Shown: positions 1-5,393 of the stretch, piece after piece
Layout: each line of letters opens with the position of its first letter
Numbering within the stretch: position 1 is the first letter of the stretch
Assembly: GCA_964475125.1 (NCBI GenBank)
Contig: CAYYWP010000251.1
Coordinates: forward strand, 1-6,076
Length of the DNA stretch: 6,076 nt
Direction: 5' to 3'
Source: CAYYWP01 sp964475125
Lineage (GTDB): Bacteria > Desulfobacterota > Binatia > HRBIN30 > CADEER01
Position numbers and translations under genes: made by a program
Notes under the pieces: model-generated
Told to the model about the DNA's origin: nothing
Seen by the model: the letters and a program-made list of their open reading frames with translations, nothing else
Database searches by the model: none

Positions 1-584
1 TGGCCTCCAACCCGCTGCCGCCGGCGGCGCGCAAGCCGGGCAGCGTCGGCATCGCCGCCGGGCCGCAGGTGGCCGTGATGGCGGAGGACTCGGGCGCGCT
101 GCTGCCGCCCGGGGCGACCGGTGAGGTGGTGATCCGCGGCCCCAACGTGACGGCTGGGTACCTGGAGAATCCCGAGGCTAACGCCAAGGCCTTCACCGAC
201 GGCTGGTTTCGCACCGGCGATCTGGGCGTCATGGATGCGGAGGGCTATCTCACCATCACCGGCCGGTTGAAGGAGATCATCAATCGCGGTGGCGAGAAAA
301 TCAGCCCGCGCGAGGTTGACGAGGTGTTGCTCGACCATCCGGCGGTGGCACAGGCCGTCACCTTCGCGATGCCACACGACAAGCTGGGCGAGGAGGTCGC
401 GGCGGCGATCACTCTGGTGGAGGGGGCGTCGGCGACCGAGTCCGAGATCCGCACGTTCGCCGCCCAGCGCCTTGCCGACTTCAAGGTGCCGCGCAAGATC
501 GTCATCCTGGAGGAAATCCCGAAGGGTGCCACCGGCAAGCTGCAGCGCATCGGACTGGCGGAGAAGCTGGGCCTGGCTTCGTGA
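1..584 (+). CDS. Acyl-CoA synthetase (AMP-forming), oxalate-CoA ligase-like, C-terminal part
   Basis: This is the C-terminal 193 residues of an adenylate-forming acid-CoA ligase; the N-terminal part lies before the window. Reading begins at base 3, and the leading TG fits the end of an ATG codon, giving Met-Ala-Ser-Asn-Pro-Leu-Pro-Pro, the stretch that follows the TEAAHQ-type A5 motif in this family. Later motifs are WFRTGDLG (window residues 68-75, with the ribose-binding Asp73), the hinge GRLKEIINRGGEKISP (87-102), and PKGATGKLQR (173-182) with the acyl-adenylate-forming Lys179. The enzyme would activate a carboxylate with ATP and load it on CoA in the cytoplasm. From memory, the motif spelling resembles the Pcs60/AAE3 oxalyl-CoA synthetases more than long-chain FadD enzymes, but specificity cannot be fixed because most of the acid pocket is outside the window. 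The stop codon overlaps the start of the following reductase by 4 nt, so the two probably form an operon. Confidence 0.93.
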   Translation, partial: ASNPLPPAARKPGSVGIAAGPQVAVMAEDSGALLPPGATGEVVIRGPNVTAGYLENPEANAKAFTDGWFRTGDLGVMDAEGYLTITGRLKEIINRGGEKISPREVDEVLLDHPAVAQAVTFAMPHDKLGEEVAAAITLVEGASATESEIRTFAAQRLADFKVPRKIVILEEIPKGATGKLQRIGLAEKLGLAS

Positions 585-1567
585 AGGTCTGCGTCTACGG
601 CGCCGGCGCGATCGGCGGCCAGGTCGGCGCCATGCTGGCGAGAAGCGGCATCGAGGTCAGCCTGATCGCCCGCGGACCGCATCTCGCCGCGATGCAGGCG
701 AAGGGTCTGACGCTGGTCACCGAGGAGGAGACCTTCACGGTGCATCCGCGGGCGACCGACGATCCCGCCGAGCTCGGGCCGCAGGACTTCGTCTTCGTCG
801 CGCTGAAGGCCCACTCGGTGCCGGGGGCCGTCGAGCGGATGCACCCACTGCTGGGTGCCGATACCGCCGTGGTGACGGCGGTGAACGGCATACCCTGGTG
901 GTACTTCCACAAGCTCGAGGGCCCTTACCAGGGCCGGCGTCTCGACACCGCCGATCCCGGCGGCCAGCAGTGGCACCACCTCGGACCCGAGCGGGCGCTC
1001 GGCTGCGTGGTCTGGCAGGCCGCCGACATTGCCGAACCGGGCGTCATCCGTCTCGCCTACCGCGGCCGCATGCCGGTTGGCGAGCCCGACGGCAGCCGCA
1101 GCGAGCGCGTGCAGTCCCTCTCCAAGGCGCTGATGGGCGCGGGGATGAAATCGCCGGTGAGCAGGGACATCCGCAGCGAGATCTGGCTCAAGCTCTGGGG
1201 CAACCTGTCGTTCAACCCGGTCAGCCTGCTCACTCACGCCACGCTGGAACGGCTGGCAAGCGATCCCGATACCGCCGGCACGATCCGCCAGATGATGGTC
1301 GAGGCGCAGGCGGTCGGAGAGGCGCTCGGTGTCCGCTTCCCGATCGACGTCGACCGGCGGATCGAGGGGGCGCGCTCGGTCGGCGCCCACCGGACCTCCA
1401 TGCTGCAGGACCTGGAGCTGGGCCGCCCGGTCGAGCTCGACGCGCTGGTCGGCACGGTGATCGAATTGGGCGGCATGGTGGGCGTTCCGACGCCGACGAT
1501 CTGCACGATCTACGGCCTGGCGCGGCAACGGGCGCGGGAGGCCGGTTGTTATCCCGAACGGTCCTGA
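581..1567 (+). CDS. PanE/ApbA-family 2-dehydropantoate 2-reductase-like protein (possible oxalyl-CoA reductase)
   Basis: This is a 328-residue NAD(P)H-dependent reductase of the ketopantoate reductase family. The N-terminal Rossmann fold starts at residue 1 with GAGAIGG (7-13), and Arg31 after the second strand suggests NADPH. The C-terminal helical domain has WLKLWGNLSFNP (202-213), placing the catalytic Lys at 204 and the family Asn at 208/212. TSMLQD (272-277) and RPVELDAL (282-289) hold the substrate Ser273 and the catalytic-type Glu285. The length is slightly above the usual ~300. The GTG start at 581 puts the Rossmann strand at the very N-terminus, and no better start fits. The only upstream purine run (GGAG, 560-563) is 17 nt away, so translation probably relies on coupling through the GTGA overlap with the ligase. 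Default family activity is ketopantoate to pantoate. Pairing with a CoA ligase and no other pantothenate gene argues for a paralogue with another substrate; a PanE paralogue (PanE2) is reported as oxalyl-CoA reductase in Methylobacterium extorquens. That assignment here is inference. Confidence 0.92.
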   Translation: MKVCVYGAGAIGGQVGAMLARSGIEVSLIARGPHLAAMQAKGLTLVTEEETFTVHPRATDDPAELGPQDFVFVALKAHSVPGAVERMHPLLGADTAVVTAVNGIPWWYFHKLEGPYQGRRLDTADPGGQQWHHLGPERALGCVVWQAADIAEPGVIRLAYRGRMPVGEPDGSRSERVQSLSKALMGAGMKSPVSRDIRSEIWLKLWGNLSFNPVSLLTHATLERLASDPDTAGTIRQMMVEAQAVGEALGVRFPIDVDRRIEGARSVGAHRTSMLQDLELGRPVELDALVGTVIELGGMVGVPTPTICTIYGLARQRAREAGCYPERS

Positions 1568-1614
1568 TCGCCCGCCTCCGGCCGTACGGGTGCGTTAACC
1601 CCGATCGGAAAAAA

Positions 1615-1763
1615 CCTTTCACCGCGAAGTCCACGAAAATCACGGCCCAGCGCGGCGATGGTTCGATCGTCTTCTTCCCCACGACTAGGAGCTTCTCTTC
1701 CTTGTCGCAGCGCTGCGAGACCCTTTGCCATTCAAGCGCTTCGTGGCCTTCGTGGTTGCAAGG
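1615..1763. repeat. CACGAAG-type interspersed inverted repeat
   Basis: Two arms, 1615-1637 and 1740-1763, are reverse complements at 20 of 23 aligned positions with one gap. Each contains a tandem pair of CACGAAG-like units (CGCGAAG and CCACGAA on the left; CTTCGTGG twice on the right). About 102 nt lie between the arms, including a perfect 14-bp palindrome TCGCAGCGCTGCGA at 1705-1718. The element fills most of the 209-nt gap between the reductase and the converging GGT-like gene. No convincing gene is encoded in it. Similar CACGAAG palindromes are, in my recollection, common between genes in several GC-rich proteobacteria. In RNA from either strand it would fold into a long hairpin, so it could also shield the two converging transcripts from each other. 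Confidence 0.65.
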
Positions 1764-1776
1764 AATTCTTGCAGGA

Positions 1777-3363
1777 CTAATAACCGAGCGCGCAACCGTC
1801 CTTGCGCGGATCCGAGCCGCCGACTAGGGTGCCGTTCCGCCAGTCGACCTCGATGATTTGACCGCCGCCCCAGGGCATCTCGGGCCGGCCGACGACATGG
1901 CCTTTGGCGGCCAGACCCTGCATGACCGCATCGCCGAGGCCGCGCTCGACATCGAGCTTGCCGCCCATGTGGAACACCCGCGGGCAGTCGAGCGCCTCCT
2001 GCGGGTCCATGCCATAGTCGATCATGTTGGTCAGCACGTGTGCGTGGCCGACCGGCTGGTAGCCGCCGCCCATGACGCCGTAGCTGTATTTCACCCGGCC
2101 GTCCTGCATGCACAGGCCCGGGATGAGGGTGTGCATCGGACGCTTGCGCGGGGCGACGTTGTTGGGATGGGTCGGATCGACCCGGAAGCCGGCGCCGCGA
2201 TTCTGCAGCGTCACGCCGCTCTGCAGCGCCGTGATGCAGGCGCCGAAGGGGAAGTACAGCGAGTTGATGAACGAGCAGGCGTTCAGGTCGCGGTCGACCA
2301 CGGTGAGGTAGATGGTGTCGCGATAGGCCGGGCCCGTCATCTCGGGCGCCGCCATGGCGCGGCTGGGGTCGATCCGCGCCCGCAGCTCATCGGCGAATGC
2401 CGCGGACAGCATCCGTGCGACCGGCACGTCCGCATGACGCATGTCGGCGACCCAGCGGTCGCGGGTGGCGAAGGCGAGCCGTGCCGCCTCGGTCTCCAGG
2501 TGGAGCCGGTCGACGCCGAGCGGATCGAGCGCCGGCAGGTCGAAGCCGGAGAGGACGTTGAGCATCATCAACGTGGTGATGCCCTGGCCGTTGGGAGGAA
2601 TCTGATAGACCGTGTGGCCTTTGTAGTCCGTGCAGATCGGCGTGACATATTCCGCCCGCTGCTCGGCGAAGTCTGCCGGCGCATGCGTCCCGCCCTTGGC
2701 GGTGAGATAAGAAACGATGTCCTCCGCCACCCAGCCCTCGTAGAAGCCCGCGCGACCCTTCTCGGCGATCGTCCGCAGCGTGCGCGCCAGCGCCGGCGAG
2801 CGCCAGGTCTCACCGACATGCGGGGCCCGTCCGTTCTTCAGATAGTGCATGGCCGCGCCTTCGTCGCCCGCCAGACGCGTGGCGTTGCGGCCCCAGTCGG
2901 TGGCCACGCGCGGGCTCACCGCCCAACCCTGTTCGGCGTGTGCAATCGCCGCCTGGAGCACCCGATCCAGCCCCATCGTGCCGTGCTCGGACAGCAGCAT
3001 GGACCACGCGTCGACCGCACCCGGCACGGTGACGGAATGCACGTTCTCCGTACCGATCCTGTCGAGGCCACGCTGCAGCAGATAATCGGAGGTCAGCGCA
3101 GCGGGCGCCCAGCCGGAGCCGTTCAGGCCGATCACCTCACCCCTGCCACGCGGGACATAGAGCGCGAAGCAGTCGCCACCGATCCCGGTCGACATCGGCT
3201 CGACCACGCACTGCACGGCGCAGGCCGCGACCGCCGCATCCACGGCGTTGCCTCCGGCGCGCAAGATGTCGAGTGCCGCCAGGGTGGCGAGCGGGTGCGA
3301 GGTCGCCGCCATGCCGTTCGTCCCGTGGGCGGTCGAGCGACCGGGAAGCTGAAAATCTCGCAT
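1777..3363 (-). CDS. Gamma-glutamyltransferase-like Ntn hydrolase, oxamate amidohydrolase/YwrD type
   Basis: This is a 528-residue member of the gamma-glutamyltranspeptidase superfamily, made as a proenzyme that cleaves itself before a Thr nucleophile. The N-terminus shows the family block AGGNAVDAAVA (37-47) and EPMSTGIGGD (55-64). The predicted nucleophile is Thr350 in DTIYLTVVD (349-357), giving subunits of about 349 and 179 residues. The oxyanion Gly pair is in MGGG (431-434), and the C-terminus ends in the usual SDPRKDG..LGY. Residues that hold the gamma-glutamyl group in E. coli GGT are mostly replaced: Arg114 by Ser83, Asn411 by Tyr370, Gln430 by Arg389, Asp433 by Gly392, Ser462-Ser463 by His411-Thr412. 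Classical glutathione cleavage is therefore unlikely. The QNRG..F and RP.HTL.P blocks recall HpxW (oxamate amidohydrolase) and YwrD. No signal peptide is visible, so it is probably cytoplasmic. The ATG at 3363 is chosen for its GAAGGA ribosome site (3370-3375), the promoter just upstream, and the point where family similarity begins. Confidence 0.92.
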   Translation of the reverse strand: MRDFQLPGRSTAHGTNGMAATSHPLATLAALDILRAGGNAVDAAVAACAVQCVVEPMSTGIGGDCFALYVPRGRGEVIGLNGSGWAPAALTSDYLLQRGLDRIGTENVHSVTVPGAVDAWSMLLSEHGTMGLDRVLQAAIAHAEQGWAVSPRVATDWGRNATRLAGDEGAAMHYLKNGRAPHVGETWRSPALARTLRTIAEKGRAGFYEGWVAEDIVSYLTAKGGTHAPADFAEQRAEYVTPICTDYKGHTVYQIPPNGQGITTLMMLNVLSGFDLPALDPLGVDRLHLETEAARLAFATRDRWVADMRHADVPVARMLSAAFADELRARIDPSRAMAAPEMTGPAYRDTIYLTVVDRDLNACSFINSLYFPFGACITALQSGVTLQNRGAGFRVDPTHPNNVAPRKRPMHTLIPGLCMQDGRVKYSYGVMGGGYQPVGHAHVLTNMIDYGMDPQEALDCPRVFHMGGKLDVERGLGDAVMQGLAAKGHVVGRPEMPWGGGQIIEVDWRNGTLVGGSDPRKDGCALGY

Positions 3364-3369
3364 AGGCTG

Positions 3370-3375
3370 TCCTTC
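3370..3375 (-). promoter_or_regulatory. Ribosome binding site deciding the GGT-like start
   Basis: On the minus strand the sequence reads GAAGGA, followed by 6 nt and the ATG at 3363. It settles the start codon, since the frame stays open for 144 more codons upstream with no family similarity. Confidence 0.7.
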
Positions 3376-3397
3376 AACGATTGAGCGCGGCGGGCGG

Positions 3398-3426
3398 AGT
3401 ATGCAGCGGCGGCGCCGGTTTGCCAA
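3398..3426 (-). promoter_or_regulatory. Sigma70-type promoter of the GGT-like gene
   Basis: On the minus strand, TTGGCA (3426-3421) matches the -35 consensus at 5 of 6 bases. After exactly 17 nt comes CATACT (3403-3398), matching -10 at 4 of 6. Transcription would start near 3391, giving a leader of about 28 nt that contains the GAAGGA site. The arrangement is the best promoter match I see in the window. Function is inferred from spacing and consensus only. Confidence 0.55.
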
Positions 3427-3442
3427 TGCGCTCTCCATGGCA

Positions 3443-3493
3443 GGAGGCTGAAAAACGAGCCCGCCGAAGCATGGGGAGGGGTTTTCAGCCTCC
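3443..3493. repeat. Perfect 12-bp inverted repeat (hairpin)
   Basis: GGAGGCTGAAAA (3443-3454) and TTTTCAGCCTCC (3482-3493) are exact reverse complements, separated by 27 nt. The hairpin sits just upstream of the GGT-like promoter in the divergent region. It could be a regulatory site, a short mobile palindrome, or a terminator for RNA entering from either side. On the plus strand the right arm begins with four T and has no T run after it, so it is not a classical intrinsic terminator. Confidence 0.55.
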
Positions 3494-3526
3494 GGTTTGC
3501 CGTGAGCGGAGAACACGAATTCAACC

Positions 3527-3663
3527 CAGAGCCGCCGAGCCGGCAGAGAACGCGGAGCACGATGGTCTAGAGAGTGACCCCCGAACCCAATCGACGATGT
3601 CGATGGGGCGGCGCTCGAGCCCATGCACGCCGCCTCTGTGCCCTCTGCTACTCTGCGTCTCTG
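3527..3663. repeat. CAGAG-unit interspersed inverted repeat with internal hairpin
   Basis: The left arm (3527-3557) and right arm (3634-3663) are complementary at 22 of 30 aligned positions with one gap. Read from the outside inward, the pentamer CAGAG recurs four times exactly in the right arm (reverse strand), every 8-9 nt. The left arm has it in the same register, twice exactly and twice with one change. Between the arms a second hairpin has 10-bp arms 3586-3595 and 3599-3608 with one mismatch and a GAT loop. The element belongs, as I recall, to a loosely known type of intergenic palindrome made of GCAGAG/CGCAGAG runs. With the hairpin at 3443-3493 it explains much of the 468-nt gap between the divergent GGT-like and dehydrogenase genes. 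No credible gene lies in this gap. Confidence 0.6.
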
Positions 3664-3766
3664 CGTCGAGGTTCTTGTCCGACCAAAGTTAGAGGGGCGC
3701 GGCGATGCCGGTCGCCGAGCTGTCGGTCGTTCTTCCAGCGGTATCGGCTTGCACCGACCTCCTGCC

Positions 3767-3780
3767 GCGATCAGGATCGC
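3767..3780. promoter_or_regulatory. Operator-like palindrome upstream of the dehydrogenase
   Basis: GCGATC-AG-GATCGC is a perfect inverted repeat with 6-bp arms and a 2-bp centre, 51 nt before the dehydrogenase ATG. Its position fits a regulator site near a promoter, but the only nearby promoter-like pair (TTGCAC at 3749, CAGGAT at 3772, 17 nt apart) is weak at 3 of 6 each. A chance palindrome in GC-rich DNA is possible. Confidence 0.3.
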
Positions 3781-3831
3781 TGAAAGCGTGCGCATGTCGT
3801 ACCGGTGTCCACGGCGAGGGGGCGACTGAGG

Positions 3832-4725
3832 ATGAGCGAATCAGTGGCGTTCATTGGCCTGGGGGTCATGGGATATCCGATGGCCGGCCACCTGGCGCGT
3901 GGCGGCCATCGGGTGACCGTCTTCAACCGCAGCAGGGGCAAGGCGGAGCGTTGGGCCGCCCAGCACGGCGGGCGCGCCGCGGCGACGGCGGCGGAAGCGG
4001 CGGCTGGGGCGGCGTTCGTCTTTGCCTGCGTCGGACACGACGACGACGTGCGCCAGGTGACGGTCGGCCCGCAGGGCGCGTTCGGCGCCATGCCGCCGGG
4101 CGCGACGTTCGTCGATCACACCACGGCGTCGGCTCGGCTGGCGCGCGAGCTCTCCGCGGCCGCCAGCGCACGGGGACTCCGTTTCCTCGACGCGCCGGTA
4201 TCGGGCGGGCAGTCGGGCGCGGAGCGGGGCGTTCTCACGGTGATGGTCGGCGGCGAAGAACAGGCGTTCGCAGGCGTGCGACCGCTGCTCGATTGTTACG
4301 CCCGGGCGGTCAAGCTGCTCGGACCCGCCGGCTGCGGCCAGCTCGCCAAGATGGTGAACCAAATCTGTATCGGCGGGTTGATCCAGGCCCTCGCGGAAGG
4401 TTTGCACTTCGCTCGCCGCGCCGGGCTCGACCCCAACGCGGTGATCGAGGTGATCCGCAACGGCGCGGCGCAGTCGTGGCAGATGGAGAGCCGCTCCGCG
4501 ACCATGATCGACGGCAAGTTCGATCACGGCTTCGCGGTCGACTGGATGCGCAAAGACCTGGCGATGGTGCTCGAAGAAGGCCGGCACAACGGTGCTCGCC
4601 TGCCGGTGACCGCCTTGGTGGATCAATTCTATGCCGAGGTGCAGGCGATGGGCGGCGGGCGGTGGGACACCTCCAGCCTCATCGCCCGACTCGAGACCGG
4701 CGCGGGCAATGCAAGGGGCGGCTGA
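3832..4725 (+). CDS. NAD(P)-dependent beta-hydroxyacid dehydrogenase, 3-hydroxyisobutyrate dehydrogenase family
   Basis: This is a 297-residue cytoplasmic reductase of the family that includes 3-hydroxyisobutyrate dehydrogenase, tartronate-semialdehyde reductase and succinic/glyoxylate semialdehyde reductases. The Rossmann domain has GLGVMG (9-14) and FNRSRGKAE (31-39); the Arg after Asn at the second strand suggests NADPH preference. The substrate motif is DAPVSGGQSGA (120-130). The catalytic Lys is 173 in GQLAKMVNQ (169-177), followed by the helical domain with DWMRKDL (237-243). The length is typical. I chose the ATG at 3832 over the in-frame GTG at 3805 because GAGGGGG (3816-3822) lies 9 nt before it and homologues begin close to the Rossmann strand. 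The FAVDWMRKDL version is, from memory, a common proteobacterial clade without a firm substrate. The oxalate/glyoxylate idea for this locus would suit a tartronate-semialdehyde-type substrate, but the sequence does not prove it. Confidence 0.93.
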   Translation: MSESVAFIGLGVMGYPMAGHLARGGHRVTVFNRSRGKAERWAAQHGGRAAATAAEAAAGAAFVFACVGHDDDVRQVTVGPQGAFGAMPPGATFVDHTTASARLARELSAAASARGLRFLDAPVSGGQSGAERGVLTVMVGGEEQAFAGVRPLLDCYARAVKLLGPAGCGQLAKMVNQICIGGLIQALAEGLHFARRAGLDPNAVIEVIRNGAAQSWQMESRSATMIDGKFDHGFAVDWMRKDLAMVLEEGRHNGARLPVTALVDQFYAEVQAMGGGRWDTSSLIARLETGAGNARGG

Positions 4726-4769
4726 AGACGCTGCCGTCCGGTGTCGATCGTCGACCCGTACAGTCCACG

Positions 4770-4789
4770 CGCCGCGGCCGGTGGCGGCG
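4770..4789. terminator. Possible bidirectional terminator hairpin
   Basis: CGCCGC (4770-4775) pairs with GCGGCG (4784-4789) around an 8-nt loop, in the 68-nt gap where the dehydrogenase and MAPEG genes converge. A second small palindrome, GTCGA-TCG-TCGAC, is at 4743-4755. There is no T run on either strand, so it is not a standard intrinsic terminator and may be chance GC pairing. Confidence 0.22.
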
Positions 4790-4793
4790 GGGC

Positions 4794-5210
<417 letters not shown>

Positions 5211-5393
5211 GTCTTCTCCTCCGCCGCGCTCTTACGCCGCGCCGGGTAGGCCGGCAAACTGCGCGGACGGAGACGTAGGTTCCGTGCCTTCCGGGTCGCG
5301 CCAGCAGGCTTCTTCGGCGGATCCCGCGACCGCTGCGGTTGCCGGCTACCGGTCCGTTGCTTGAACGTCGGACGAGATGGTAAAGCGCGCCGC
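5211..5393. other. Divergent intergenic region without a clear element
   Basis: This 183-nt gap separates the MAPEG and luciferase-like genes, which point away from each other, so it should hold both promoters. Besides the MAPEG ribosome site I see only weak promoter-like pairs and no strong palindrome or repeat. Confidence 0.5.
5216..5220 (-). promoter_or_regulatory. Ribosome binding site of the MAPEG gene
   Basis: The minus strand reads AGGAG, then 5 nt, then ATG. It is the strongest Shine-Dalgarno match in the window and fixes the MAPEG start at 5210. Confidence 0.7.

Noticed and set aside
245..1528. Long open frame on the minus strand opposite the ligase and reductase
   Set aside because: Its translation is rich in Arg, His, Ala and Asp without any family motif and lies antisense to two genes with clear catalytic motifs. 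This is the usual effect of high third-position GC.
1582..1608. Small palindromes CCGTACGG and CCGATCGG followed by an A run, as a terminator for the reductase
   Set aside because: The plus strand has A rather than T after the stem, and each palindrome is only 8 bp with no loop, so neither makes a real intrinsic terminator for this strand.
1858..3384. 508-codon open frame on the plus strand opposite the GGT-like gene
   Set aside because: It has no recognisable domain, its Arg/His-rich composition is typical of antisense reading, and the minus strand encodes a complete Ntn hydrolase.
3805..3831. GTG at 3805 as the dehydrogenase start
   Set aside because: It would add nine residues before the Rossmann strand and has no good ribosome site, while the ATG at 3832 has GAGGGGG at 9 nt.
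5221..5260. Promoter TTGCCG-N17-TAAGAG on the minus strand for the MAPEG gene
   Set aside because: The hexamers match at only 4 and 3 of 6, and transcription would begin inside the ribosome binding site.
5357..5386. Promoter TTGCTT / GTAAAG for the luciferase-like gene
   Set aside because: The -10 match is poor, and it would leave almost no leader before the ATG at 5394, which does not look like a leaderless start.
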